DNA of 64,000 bases from Tenacibaculum dicentrarchi (lineage in GTDB: Bacteria; Bacteroidota; Bacteroidia; Flavobacteriales; Flavobacteriaceae), in NCBI RefSeq assembly GCF_900239345.1, contig NZ_OESZ01000001.1, positions 310,001-374,000 of the forward strand, written 5' to 3'. Position 1 is the first letter of the stretch, and each line of letters starts with the position of its first letter. The notes beneath the pieces are model-generated. The model did no database searches. It saw only the letters and a program-made list of their open reading frames with translations, and had not been told where the DNA came from. This document shows positions 33,792 through 42,440 of this stretch, in pieces. The position numbers and the translations under genes were made by a program.

Positions 33792-36416
33792 ATGTTAAAC
33801 TACCATTTAAGGAAGCGTAAAATACAAATTATCAGTTGTTTTTTATTGATGATATTAACCACAATTACATCAATATTTGGGCAGACAATAAAAGGAAAAG
33901 TCGTAGATGAAAGCGGACTTGGGATTCCTTTTGTTAGTGTTTTAAAACAACACACAGTAAACGGGGTAAGTACTAATGAACAAGGAGATTTTTCATTAGA
34001 TGTTGAAAAAATGCCTGTTACGTTGGTTTTTTCATCGGTAGGATTTACCACTTTAAGCAAAACAATCAATAAAAATAATTATATCACAATTATTTTAAAG
34101 GAAGAAAATGTTTTAAATGAAATTATTTTAACAGGAAACCGATCAAAACCACGAACAATTTTAGATTCAGCTGTACCAATCGATAATGTTAGCGTAGGCG
34201 AATTACAAGCAACAGGGCAAACAAATATTGATAAAATGTTAATGTATGCAATACCTTCATATAATGCAAGTAGTCAAACCGTTTCAGATGGAACAGCACA
34301 TTTTGACCCAGCCGATTTAAGAGGTTTAGGACCTAGTAGAACCTTGGTTTTAGTAAACGGAAAACGTAAAAATCAAAGTGCCTTAGTGTATGTAAACGAT
34401 ACGCCTGGTAAAGGTGAAGTTGGTGTGGATATGAAAAGTATTCCAACCACAGCGATTGAACGAGTAGAGGTATTACGTGACGGTGCATCGGCACAATACG
34501 GGTCGGATGCTGTTGCAGGAGTTATCAATATTATTTTAAAGAAAAATATCAAATTTACACAAGTCGATATTACTTCAGGAATTACTAGCCAAGGCGATGG
34601 AGCAAATGTTTCGGCATCAGCGAATCATACGCTTACCTTTGGCGAAGGAGGTTTTTTAAATGCGTCGCTTGATTTGAGTTATCAAGATAAAACAAACAGA
34701 GCAGGTGAACCAGGAAAAGACGATTTATTTGACGTAGATAATCAATGGACAAAAGAAAATCCTGCTTTAGGAATGACTATCGGACAGGCAGAAATGAAAA
34801 AAGCGGCAATTTTTTTAAATGCTGAATATCCTTTAGATGAAAATACCAAATTATATGCTTTTGGAGGTTTTAACGCAAGAAAAGGAACAAGTTTTGCCTT
34901 GTATCGTCCGCCCTATTGGATTACCAATGATTTTGGTTTATTAACGCCAAAAGGAAAAACATACAGCGGTTTTCAGCCTACTTTTGAAACAGGAATTCAA
35001 GATGTTTTAGTTACCGCAGGAAGTAAATTTATGTTAGGCGAATTCAATGCCGATGCAAGTGCGAGTTACGGTAAAAATTCGGTAGATTACACCATCGGAA
35101 ATACCATTAATGTTGATTTAGGAGCAAAAAGCCCTACTTCTTTTGATGCAGGAGCCTATGCTTTTAGTAATATTATTGGAAACTTTGATCTAAGTCGTTC
35201 TTTTGGAGCTGTAAGTATTGGTTTCGGATTTGAAGCACGTCAAGAACAATTCGAGGTTATTAAAGGAGAAGAAGCTTCTTATTATAAAAGTGGTGCACAA
35301 TCTTTTCCAGGATTACAACCAAGTAATGCTTTAAGTAAAACAAGAACAAATATCGGCGGATACACCACATTAGATTGGGATATTACTGATAATTTTTTAA
35401 TTGGTGGTGCGGTTCGTTATGAAAATTATTCAGATTTTGGAGGCAATACTTCTTGGAAAATTAATTCAAGATATAAACTAGGAAGCGCTGCTGTTTTAAG
35501 AGGATCTTACGGAACAGGATTTAGAGCACCATCGTTACATCAAGTATATTTAAGCAATGTACAAACCTTAATTTCTGATGGGAAAATTTCTAATCAAGGA
35601 ACATTTAACAATGTAAGTTCGGTAATTAAAGGATTAGGCGTTGCCTCTTTATTTGCAGAAACATCTAAAAGTATTTCGGCAGGTTTAACGGTAAAAGCAT
35701 CGAACGATTTTACAATTTCGTTAGATTATTACAATGTTAAAGTAGCCGATAGAGTTGTTTTTTCAGGAGAAATTGGCGGGAAAGATGACAACGGAACGCC
35801 AAATGAAGCCGTACAAAAAGTATTAGACGAAAATAAGGTAACGAGTATCAAATTTTTTATCAATGCGGCATCTACGAAAACTTCAGGTTTTGATTATACG
35901 ATGCGTTATAAAAATATTGATTTTGCTTCAGGAAAATTAGCCTTAAATTTAGCTTTAAACGTGAATAAAACCAAATTAGAAGGCGAGGTAAAAACGCCTA
36001 CTAAATTATCAAATTATAAAAACGCTATTTTTAATAGAAAAGAGCAGTCAAGAATTATTAGTGCCCGACCAAATACCAAAGTTTCTTTTGGTACAAATTA
36101 TAAACGCGATAAATTTAATGCCACTATAAACAACACTTATTTTGGTGAAGTAACTTGGCAACATGCTTCGGATGCTCAAAAAGACCAAACCTTTGGTGGT
36201 AAAATTTTAACTGATGTATCTTTCGGATATGAGCTTTCAGAGGCAATTTCATTTACAGCACAAGTAAATAATTTATTCAATGTGTACCCAGATACTATTG
36301 ATACAAAAGGCGATGTTGTAACAAATTTAGGCGGTCGTTTTAAATATCCTTGGGAAGTAAATCAGTTTGGCTTTAGCGGAACAATTTTTAAAGCAGGCGT
36401 AACTTTTAAGTTTTAA
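33792..36416 (+). CDS. TonB-dependent outer-membrane receptor
   Basis: 874 aa with the start at 33792 (MLNYHLRKRK). The frame is open upstream to 33612, but those 60 residues precede the signal peptide and contain none of their own. Signal peptide about 1-32 (ending SIFGQ), a carboxypeptidase-regulatory-like domain (about 33-110, TIKGKVVDESGLGIPFVSV), a plug domain with ERVEVLRDGASAQYGSDAVAGVINII, then a 22-strand-type barrel ending in phenylalanine. No SusD partner is adjacent, so a siderophore, vitamin or peptide ligand is as likely as a glycan. It is divergent from the Bat operon and is followed by a terminator. Confidence 0.92.
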   Translation: MLNYHLRKRKIQIISCFLLMILTTITSIFGQTIKGKVVDESGLGIPFVSVLKQHTVNGVSTNEQGDFSLDVEKMPVTLVFSSVGFTTLSKTINKNNYITIILKEENVLNEIILTGNRSKPRTILDSAVPIDNVSVGELQATGQTNIDKMLMYAIPSYNASSQTVSDGTAHFDPADLRGLGPSRTLVLVNGKRKNQSALVYVNDTPGKGEVGVDMKSIPTTAIERVEVLRDGASAQYGSDAVAGVINIILKKNIKFTQVDITSGITSQGDGANVSASANHTLTFGEGGFLNASLDLSYQDKTNRAGEPGKDDLFDVDNQWTKENPALGMTIGQAEMKKAAIFLNAEYPLDENTKLYAFGGFNARKGTSFALYRPPYWITNDFGLLTPKGKTYSGFQPTFETGIQDVLVTAGSKFMLGEFNADASASYGKNSVDYTIGNTINVDLGAKSPTSFDAGAYAFSNIIGNFDLSRSFGAVSIGFGFEARQEQFEVIKGEEASYYKSGAQSFPGLQPSNALSKTRTNIGGYTTLDWDITDNFLIGGAVRYENYSDFGGNTSWKINSRYKLGSAAVLRGSYGTGFRAPSLHQVYLSNVQTLISDGKISNQGTFNNVSSVIKGLGVASLFAETSKSISAGLTVKASNDFTISLDYYNVKVADRVVFSGEIGGKDDNGTPNEAVQKVLDENKVTSIKFFINAASTKTSGFDYTMRYKNIDFASGKLALNLALNVNKTKLEGEVKTPTKLSNYKNAIFNRKEQSRIISARPNTKVSFGTNYKRDKFNATINNTYFGEVTWQHASDAQKDQTFGGKILTDVSFGYELSEAISFTAQVNNLFNVYPDTIDTKGDVVTNLGGRFKYPWEVNQFGFSGTIFKAGVTFKF

Positions 36417-36448
36417 AACGTATTTAAATTAAGATTTTATATATATGT

Positions 36449-36481
36449 AAAAAGCACCTTTTTTAAAGGTGCTTTTTTTAT
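36449..36481. terminator. Bidirectional terminator between the TonB receptor and lpxH-like genes
   Basis: AAAAAGCACCTTT pairs with AAAGGTGCTTTTT around a TTT loop. It lies between convergent stop codons at 36416 and 36496. Confidence 0.88.
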
Positions 36482-36495
36482 AATTTATGATATTT

Positions 36496-37275
36496 TTATG
36501 TATATTCTTTTAATGATAATGTATCGTTTTCAAAAACAGCATAAGTAAAATATTTCACCCAATCGCCGGTATTTATATAGGTGCTTTTTTCTTCGGATGA
36601 TTTTTTAGATACATCAATTTCTAACGGAAGATGACGATGTCCAAAAACAAAATAATCGTAGTGTTTTGTTTCAAGTTTACGCTTGCAATATTGCACTAGC
36701 CATTCTTTGTCGTTGCCTAAAAATTTAGCATCATCATCGCCAGAAATCATTTTATTTTTAACCGACATATATTGCCCAATTCGAACGCCAATATCAGGAT
36801 GTAACCATTTAAACATAAATTTAAACATCGGAAAAGTAAATACTTTTTTCATTCGTTTATAGCCTTTGTCGTGAGGTCCTAAACCATCGCCATGCCCAAT
36901 AAAAACTGTTTTTTGGTTGATGTTAAAAACTTGTGGTTTATGATATACAGGAATATTTAATTCTTTTTCAAAATAATCGACCATCCATAAATCATGGTTT
37001 CCTACAAAAAAATAAATAGGAATTCCGCTGTCTTTAATTTCGGCAAGTTTTCCTAAAATACGTACAAATCCTTTAGGAACAACGGTTTTATATTCAAACC
37101 AAAAATCAAATAAATCGCCTAATAAAAAAATAGCTTCGGCATCTTGTTTTACTTCGTTTAACCAACCTAGAAATTTTTGTTCTCTAGGAAAACTTTTTTC
37201 AGGAGTTGGCGCACCCAAATGCTGATCGGAAGCAAAATAGATTTTTTTATTTAGAGTAGTGTTTATAGAAATCAA
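36496..37275 (-). CDS. lpxH: UDP-2,3-diacylglucosamine diphosphatase (LpxH-like)
   Basis: 259 aa, calcineurin-like metallophosphoesterase. The metal-ligand blocks appear in order: SDQHLG (about 17-22), GDLFDFWFEY (about 57-66), GNHDLW (about 97-102), GHGDG (about 134-138) and FGHRHLP (about 215-221). The FDFWFEY block is typical of LpxH, which removes UMP from UDP-diacylglucosamine in lipid A synthesis. Bacteroidota members are somewhat longer than the E. coli enzyme. It is divergent from the tadA-like gene. Confidence 0.85.
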   Translation of the reverse strand: MISINTTLNKKIYFASDQHLGAPTPEKSFPREQKFLGWLNEVKQDAEAIFLLGDLFDFWFEYKTVVPKGFVRILGKLAEIKDSGIPIYFFVGNHDLWMVDYFEKELNIPVYHKPQVFNINQKTVFIGHGDGLGPHDKGYKRMKKVFTFPMFKFMFKWLHPDIGVRIGQYMSVKNKMISGDDDAKFLGNDKEWLVQYCKRKLETKHYDYFVFGHRHLPLEIDVSKKSSEEKSTYINTGDWVKYFTYAVFENDTLSLKEYT

Positions 37276-37286
37276 AATCGTAATTT

Positions 37287-37318
37287 TTGGTAAAAATAAC
37301 TAATTTGAGGTACTTTTG
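37287..37318 (+). promoter_or_regulatory. Promoter of the tadA-like gene
   Basis: TTG at 37287-37289, then 21 bases, then TACTTTTG at 37311-37318. This fits the Bacteroidota -33/-7 pair. The start codon is at 37339, giving a short leader. Confidence 0.6.
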
Positions 37319-37338
37319 TTAAAAACGATTCTAATACC

Positions 37339-37791
37339 ATGGAAATAAATCCTTTTGACGATACTTATTTTATGAAAAAAGCTTTGCAAGAAGCTCAAAT
37401 AGCTTTCGATAAAGGCGAAGTTCCTGTAGGTGCTATTGTTGTTTTTAAAGATAAAATAATTGCCCGCGCGCATAATTTAACCGAAATGCTAACCGATGTA
37501 ACAGCGCATGCAGAAATGCAAGCTTTTACATCTGCATCTGATTTTTTAGGCGGAAAATATTTAAAAGATTGCACTTTATATGTAACGCTTGAACCTTGTC
37601 AGATGTGTGCGGGTGCAAGTTATTGGGCACAAATCGGGAAAATTGTGTACGGAGCTAGTGAGCCGAAATTAGGGTTTTCTGTGTTACAAACCAAGTTGCA
37701 TCCTAAAACAAAAATTGTAGCGGGTATTTTAGAAGAGGAGTGTGGTTTTTTATTGAAGAAATTTTTTGTAGAAAAACGAAATTTGAATTGA
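37339..37791 (+). CDS. tadA: tRNA-specific adenosine deaminase-like enzyme
   Basis: 150 aa, cytidine-deaminase fold. Zinc ligands and the proton shuttle are HAE (His57, Glu59) and PCQMC (Cys87, Cys90). The N-terminal FMKKALQEAQIAFDKGEVPVGAIVV is typical of TadA, which makes inosine-34 in tRNA-Arg(ACG). Some close relatives are guanine or cytosine deaminases, so the exact substrate is slightly uncertain. Confidence 0.88.
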   Translation: MEINPFDDTYFMKKALQEAQIAFDKGEVPVGAIVVFKDKIIARAHNLTEMLTDVTAHAEMQAFTSASDFLGGKYLKDCTLYVTLEPCQMCAGASYWAQIGKIVYGASEPKLGFSVLQTKLHPKTKIVAGILEEECGFLLKKFFVEKRNLN

Positions 37792-37819
37792 TTATTTCGT
37801 AGAGACATGATTTATCGGG

Positions 37820-37907
37820 TCTGTATCACGGGTTTTATTTAAGATTCACATCTTTATTTGCCGTATTTCTCCTGTTGATGGGATGCTGAAATAAATTCAG
37901 CATGACG
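37820..37907 (-). repeat. Decayed inverted copy of repeat R2
   Basis: Read on the minus strand, this matches the copy at 7813-7900. The hairpin GATGCTGAAATAAATTCAGC (37883-37902) and the spacer with CTCCTGTTGATG and GATTCACATC are recognisable. The far hairpin has lost most of its pairing (TTTTATTTAA instead of an intact CTGAA/TTCAG pair). It is immediately followed by repeat R1. Confidence 0.65.
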
Positions 37908-37932
37908 TTTATTTGCTTTGAAGCAACTATTT

Positions 37933-38021
37933 CCTAGCCCCGATTGAAGCATTTGTTTGAGCTCTTTTTTTGATTTTTCTTCAAAAAAAAGCGAGTGCGG
38001 AAAGCGGGAAATAGCTTCAAA
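37933..38021 (+). repeat. Dispersed repeat R1, copy 2 of 5
   Basis: About 89 bases from CCTAGCCCCGATTGAAGC to AGCTTCAAA. It ends two bases before the ogt stop codon, in the gap between convergent tadA and ogt. It is almost identical to copy 3 at 44682. Confidence 0.9.
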
Positions 38022-38023
38022 TA

Positions 38024-38506
38024 TTAAAATAAACTTTGCTGTTTACAATCACTTTCATGTTCTAGAAGCCATTTTTTACGCCATAAACCGCCAGCATATC
38101 CTGTTAACGAACCGTCTGAACCGATAACTCGATGACAAGGAATTATAATCGAAATGGGGTTTTTACCATTTGCCGATGCAACGGCTCGTATGGCTTTCGG
38201 GTTTGCTAATTGTTTTGATTGCTGTAAATAAGTTGTGCTTTTTCCGAATGGAATATTTAATAATTCTGCCCAAACTTTTTGTTGAAAATCTGTTCCTTGC
38301 GGATTTAATTTTAAATCGAAAGTTGTTCGTATTCCTGCAAAATATTCGGATAATTGCACGACACAATTGTGCAAACAGTCAGGCGTTTTTGTGGGGGGTT
38401 CTGTAATTTTATCTACCCAAAAAATAGCCTGAATTCCGTTTGTATTTCCCATAATTTTTGCAATTCCTATGGGAGTTTTGTAATAGGTGGTTTGTAAATT
38501 AGACAC
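38024..38506 (-). CDS. ogt: Methylated-DNA--protein-cysteine methyltransferase
   Basis: 160 aa if translation starts at GTG 38506 (VSNLQTTYYKTPIG). This overlaps the tatD end by eight bases. An ATG at 38554 would add 16 residues unlike the family and overlap tatD by 56 bases. The acceptor motif IIPCHRV contains Cys124, and the DNA-binding helix-turn-helix includes GKSTTYLQQSKQLANPKAIR. It transfers the alkyl group of O6-methylguanine to itself irreversibly. It is probably co-translated with tatD. Confidence 0.9.
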   Translation of the reverse strand: MSNLQTTYYKTPIGIAKIMGNTNGIQAIFWVDKITEPPTKTPDCLHNCVVQLSEYFAGIRTTFDLKLNPQGTDFQQKVWAELLNIPFGKSTTYLQQSKQLANPKAIRAVASANGKNPISIIIPCHRVIGSDGSLTGYAGGLWRKKWLLEHESDCKQQSLF

Positions 38507-39263
38507 TAAAAATATCTTTAGAATTTTGTGTGGTAATTGCTGAAATTTCATCAAAAGTTAGCCCGTAAATATCAACTAATTTATCAACAATATTGGTTAA
38601 ATAAGCGCTTTCGTTGCGTTTTCCTCGGTAAGGTGTTGGTGCTAAATAAGGCGAATCGGTTTCTAAAACAATATCTTTTATATCGATTTCATTTAAAAAC
38701 TTATCGATTTTACCCTTTTTAAAAGTGGCAACTCCGCCAATTCCTAATTTCATATTATATGAAATTGCTAGTTTTGCCTGCTCTAAAGTTCCTGTGAAAC
38801 AATGAAAAATCCCGAATAAATCAGCACCTTTTTCGGCTTCTAATACTTCAAAAACTTCATCAAAAGCATCTCGGCAATGAATTACAATGGGTAACTTTTT
38901 TTCTTTTGCCCACTGAATTTGTGTTCTAAAAGCTTCTTGTTGTTGGGTTACAAAGGTTTTATCCCAATATAAATCAATCCCGATTTCACCGATGGCATAA
39001 AAAGGACGTTTGTTAATCCATTTTTTTACGTGTGCAAGTTCTTCTTTATAGTTTTCTTTGACATAGGTTGGATGTAAACCCATCATTAAAAAAACATCGT
39101 TCGGAAAATTTTTTTCTAAATCGAACATTCTTTCTGTGGATGAACTGTCGATGGCAGGAATAAAAAAACGAGAAACGCCCGCATCTTTTGCACGCTGTAT
39201 CATGTCGGTTCTGTCTTGGTCAAATTCTTCGGAATATAAATGGGTGTGTGTATCGGTAATCAT
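38499..39263 (-). CDS. tatD: TatD-family metal-dependent DNase
   Basis: 254 aa, TIM-barrel hydrolase. It begins MITDTHTHLYSEEF with the metal-binding HxH. GEIGIDLYWD (about residues 92-101), the CRDAFDEVFEVL histidine/arginine segment, HCFTG (about 155-159) and the late ETDSPYLAP aspartate are all present. Family members are 3'-5' exonucleases or DNA-repair nucleases. It is upstream of ogt on the same strand and divergent from the retropepsin-like gene. Confidence 0.92.
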   Translation of the reverse strand: MITDTHTHLYSEEFDQDRTDMIQRAKDAGVSRFFIPAIDSSSTERMFDLEKNFPNDVFLMMGLHPTYVKENYKEELAHVKKWINKRPFYAIGEIGIDLYWDKTFVTQQQEAFRTQIQWAKEKKLPIVIHCRDAFDEVFEVLEAEKGADLFGIFHCFTGTLEQAKLAISYNMKLGIGGVATFKKGKIDKFLNEIDIKDIVLETDSPYLAPTPYRGKRNESAYLTNIVDKLVDIYGLTFDEISAITTQNSKDIFSV

Positions 39264-39305
39264 TTATGTATATTTACAATTAGCAAAACCACAAAAGTAC
39301 GAGAA

Positions 39306-39857
39306 ATGGCAAGTTTGAAGAAAATATTAAAGAAAAAGAAGTATTCTAAAATAAAACTCCGCAAAAAGGAAACACATCACTTAGAATTAACTGCAAAAAT
39401 AAACGGCATAAAAGGAACGTTTATTTTAGATACAGGCGCTTCAAATTCGTGTGTTGGTTTAGATTTGGTGAATCGTTTTAAATTGGTATCGCAAGAAAGT
39501 GAAGTGAAAGCCGCAGGAGCAGGGGCAATTGATATGGAAACTCGAGTGTCAGAAAATAATGTATTGAAAATAGGGAATTGGAAAACCACAAAATCTAGCT
39601 TGGTTTTGTTTGATTTGGTACACGTAAATACGGCGTTAACTCAGCACGATGCTACAGAGGTTGATGGTATTATCGGGGCTGATATTTTAGAGAGTGGAAA
39701 GGCTTTTATCGATTATGATAAAGGTGTTTTATATCTGAAGAAAATCAACGAAAAGAAGCTTAAAAAACTAGCTGAAAAAGCGGCGAAAAAACAGCAAAAA
39801 ATAGCTCGAAAAATAGCCCGTAAAAATGAAGGTAATTTATCAAAAGTGCCTTTTTAA
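39306..39857 (+). CDS. Retropepsin-like aspartic protease
   Basis: 183 aa with the start at 39306 (MASLKKILKK). The frame extends to 39240, but that stretch lies over the divergent tatD start. The active-site motif ILDTGASNS (Asp42, Thr43, Gly44) and a later DGIIGADIL match single-domain clan AA aspartic peptidases that work as dimers. No signal peptide is visible. The C-terminal 35 residues are a lysine/arginine-rich helix (KKLAEKAAKKQQKIARKIA), possibly a nucleic-acid or membrane-surface tether. Substrate is unknown. Confidence 0.82.
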   Translation: MASLKKILKKKKYSKIKLRKKETHHLELTAKINGIKGTFILDTGASNSCVGLDLVNRFKLVSQESEVKAAGAGAIDMETRVSENNVLKIGNWKTTKSSLVLFDLVHVNTALTQHDATEVDGIIGADILESGKAFIDYDKGVLYLKKINEKKLKKLAEKAAKKQQKIARKIARKNEGNLSKVPF

Positions 39858-39864
39858 ATAAACT

Positions 39865-39897
39865 AAAAAATCTCACAACGTTATGTTGTGAGATTTT
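39865..39897. terminator. Terminator after the retropepsin-like gene
   Basis: AAAATCTCACAAC and GTTGTGAGATTTT form a perfect 13-bp stem around a five-base loop, between convergent genes. It can serve both strands. Confidence 0.88.
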
Positions 39898-39938
39898 CTA
39901 TAAAATATTTTATCCGAAGATATAAAAAGATATAAATA

Positions 39939-41126
39939 TTAACTTAATACTTCTTTAATTCTTCTAACTGCTTCACGTAATTGTAATTCCGAAGCCGCAT
40001 ACGACATACGAATACAAGTAGGCGCACCAAAAGCTTCACCAGTTACGGTTGCTACATTTGCTTCTTCTAATAATAACATAGAAAAATCACTTGCATTTTT
40101 AATTTCATGTCCTTTAATTGTTTTTCCGAAGAAAGAAGATACGTCAGGAAAAACATAAAATGCTCCTTCAGGAATATTTAATTTAAATCCTTCAATTTCT
40201 GCAAATAAACTTAAAACTAAATCTCTACGAGTTTTAAATTCATCAACCATATATTTAATTTTACTAGGCTCTGCTAAAACAGCCGTAATTGCAGCACGTT
40301 GTGCAATACAATTCGTTCCTGAAGTAATTTGTCCTTGCATTTTAGTACACGCTTTAGCAATCCATTGTGGCGCACCGATAAAACCAATTCTCCAACCTGT
40401 CATAGCAAAAGCTTTCGCTAATCCGTTTACGGTAATGGTACGGTCGTACATATTTTCGATAGCAGCAAAACTAAAATGTTTTGTTCCATAGTTAATATGT
40501 TCGTAAATTTCGTCCGATAAAATATAAATATTTGGGTGATTTTCTAATACTTTCGCCAATGCTCTGTATTCTGCCTCGGTATAAATACTTCCACTAGGGT
40601 TATTTGGCGAGTTAAAGAAAATCATTTTTGTTTTAGGCGTAATTGCTGCTTCTAATTGTGCTGGAGTAATTTTAAAATCAGTATCAATAGAAGAAGGAAT
40701 TTCAACAAATTTAGCTTCACATAAAGTAGCAATTGCCGAGTAACTTACCCAATAAGGCGCTGGTAATAAAACCTCATCGCCTGGGTTTAATAACACCTGT
40801 GCAATATTTGCAATCGATTGTTTTGCTCCTGTTGAAACGACAATCTGATTTGGCGCATAACTTAAATTATTATCACGCTTAAATTTTGTACAAATAGCTT
40901 CTTTTAACTCTACATAACCATCAACAGGTGTGTATGAATTATAATCTTGATTAATTGCTTCGATGGCGGCATCTTTAATAAAATCGGGTGTGTTAAAGTC
41001 AGGCTCTCCTAAGCTTAAACTGATAATATCTTTACCTGCGGCTTTTAATTCTCTTGCTTTAGCAGCCATCGCCAAAGTTTGAGATATTGGTAAACTGTTA
41101 ATTCTGTTTGATAATGCGTTTGACAT
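39939..41126 (-). CDS. Class I aminotransferase (aspartate aminotransferase-like)
   Basis: 395 aa, PLP fold type I, Igamma-subgroup. The Schiff-base lysine is Lys238 in NGLAKAF. The cofactor-binding residues are in FNSPNNPSG (about 171-179) and LSDEIYEH (about 203-210). The substrate-carboxylate arginine is near RMSYA at the C terminus. Most such proteins transaminate aspartate and/or prephenate; annotation as aspartate aminotransferase is conventional. Length is typical. Confidence 0.9.
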   Translation of the reverse strand: MSNALSNRINSLPISQTLAMAAKARELKAAGKDIISLSLGEPDFNTPDFIKDAAIEAINQDYNSYTPVDGYVELKEAICTKFKRDNNLSYAPNQIVVSTGAKQSIANIAQVLLNPGDEVLLPAPYWVSYSAIATLCEAKFVEIPSSIDTDFKITPAQLEAAITPKTKMIFFNSPNNPSGSIYTEAEYRALAKVLENHPNIYILSDEIYEHINYGTKHFSFAAIENMYDRTITVNGLAKAFAMTGWRIGFIGAPQWIAKACTKMQGQITSGTNCIAQRAAITAVLAEPSKIKYMVDEFKTRRDLVLSLFAEIEGFKLNIPEGAFYVFPDVSSFFGKTIKGHEIKNASDFSMLLLEEANVATVTGEAFGAPTCIRMSYAASELQLREAVRRIKEVLS

Positions 41127-41143
41127 TGATTATATTATTAAGG

Positions 41144-41178
41144 TGCATTTTGTTAAAATGCGTGTTGTTAAAATGCGT
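41144..41178. repeat. Short tandem repeat with hairpin upstream of aminotransferase
   Basis: GTTAAAATGCGT occurs twice with a 15-base period (41152-41163 and 41167-41178). The first copy also pairs with a preceding GCATTTT, giving the hairpin GCATTTT-GTT-AAAATGC (41145-41161). It lies between the desaturase stop and the aminotransferase start, in that transcript's leader. Confidence 0.5.
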
Positions 41179-41184
41179 ATTATT

Positions 41185-42276
41185 TTAAGCTGCATGAGGT
41201 TTTTCACCCAAGCTTCCTAATTGTTTAAAGTGCTCGATAAAAGCTCTTGTCATTGTTTTATACTCGTTGTATGGCAGGTCAAATTCTTGGGCAGTTTCCT
41301 TGACTATTTTTGCTATTTTGTTATAATGAACATGCGAGATATGTGGAAAAATATGGTGTTCTACCTGATGATTTAATCCACCAGTATAAAAATTAACCAA
41401 CCAGTTTGTAGGAGCAAAATTAGAGGTGGTATATAATTGATGAACTGCCCAGGTATGTTCTAAATTTCCATCTTTATCGGGTAATGGCATTTCTGTTTTT
41501 GGAACTACGTGTGCCAATTGAAAAACAACGCTTAAAATCATCCCTGCAGTATAGTGCATTACAAAAAAACCTAGTAAAACTTTCCACCAAACAATGTTTA
41601 AAACCAATAATGGCAATGCAATCCATAATGAATAATAAACAATTTTAGAAATTACTAATTTTGTCCATTCTACCTTCGGATTAGGAAATTTACCATACGA
41701 TAACTTACGTTTTAAATAACTACTCATTTGTTTTATATCGGTAGTAATAGCCCAGTTAATAGTTAATAACCCGTATAAAAATATTGAATAAAATTTTTGA
41801 AATTGATGCACAGGTAACCATTTTGAATGCTTCGAAAAACGGATAATTCTACCAGCGTCAATATCTTCATCATGTCCTTTAATATTGGTAAAAGTATGGT
41901 GCAATACATTGTGTTGTACTTTCCAGTTATATACGTTTCCTGCTAAAATATAAATACTGCTTCCCATTAATTTATTCAGCCAATTTTTGCTTGAAAAAGA
42001 ATCGTGGTTTGCATCGTGCATTACGTTCATACCAACACCTGCCATACCAATTCCTGTAATAACGGTAAGTAAAAGCATTGTTGACTCAGGCATTGTTACT
42101 GTTAATATTAATACAAAAGGAATTAAAAAAGTAGCAAACATAATAATTGCTTTGCTATACAATTTCCAGTTCCCCGTACGCTTGATATTATTTTCTTTAA
42201 AGTAGGTGTTTACCTTTTTATTTAGCGTTCGAAAGAACTTTACATTGTTTGTTCGTGAGAAGTTTATAGTCTTCAT
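41185..42276 (-). CDS. Membrane fatty-acid desaturase, front-end type
   Basis: 363 aa with the start at 42276 (MKTINFSRTN); an ATG eight codons upstream is possible. Di-iron histidine boxes: HDANHDS, HNVLHH and QVEHH, the last in GGLNHQVEHHIFP. Four membrane helices lie between the boxes. Glutamine for the first histidine of the third box is characteristic of front-end (delta-5/delta-6-like) desaturases. No fused cytochrome b5 domain is present. It inserts double bonds into membrane acyl chains; the regiochemistry cannot be read from the sequence. A -7 element (minus-strand TATTTTTG, 42305-42298) precedes it. Confidence 0.88.
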   Translation of the reverse strand: MKTINFSRTNNVKFFRTLNKKVNTYFKENNIKRTGNWKLYSKAIIMFATFLIPFVLILTVTMPESTMLLLTVITGIGMAGVGMNVMHDANHDSFSSKNWLNKLMGSSIYILAGNVYNWKVQHNVLHHTFTNIKGHDEDIDAGRIIRFSKHSKWLPVHQFQKFYSIFLYGLLTINWAITTDIKQMSSYLKRKLSYGKFPNPKVEWTKLVISKIVYYSLWIALPLLVLNIVWWKVLLGFFVMHYTAGMILSVVFQLAHVVPKTEMPLPDKDGNLEHTWAVHQLYTTSNFAPTNWLVNFYTGGLNHQVEHHIFPHISHVHYNKIAKIVKETAQEFDLPYNEYKTMTRAFIEHFKQLGSLGEKPHAA

Positions 42277-42396
42277 TGTGTTGTGTATTATATATAGCAA
42301 AAATAAACGTTTTTAGCCTATATTATTGATTACAAACCACTTTTTAACAAGAAAGATATCTTTTGTTAGATAAATGCGTATTCCCGATTAGTTTTT

Positions 42397-42404
42397 TACT
42401 TTTG
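42397..42404 (+). promoter_or_regulatory. -7 element of rsmG
   Basis: TACTTTTG fits TAnnTTTG, followed by GCAC and 36 bases to the ATG. No convincing -33 TTG lies at the right spacing. Confidence 0.45.
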
Positions 42405-42440
42405 CACTGAAAAATATACTCAATTTCAATATCGATAGCA

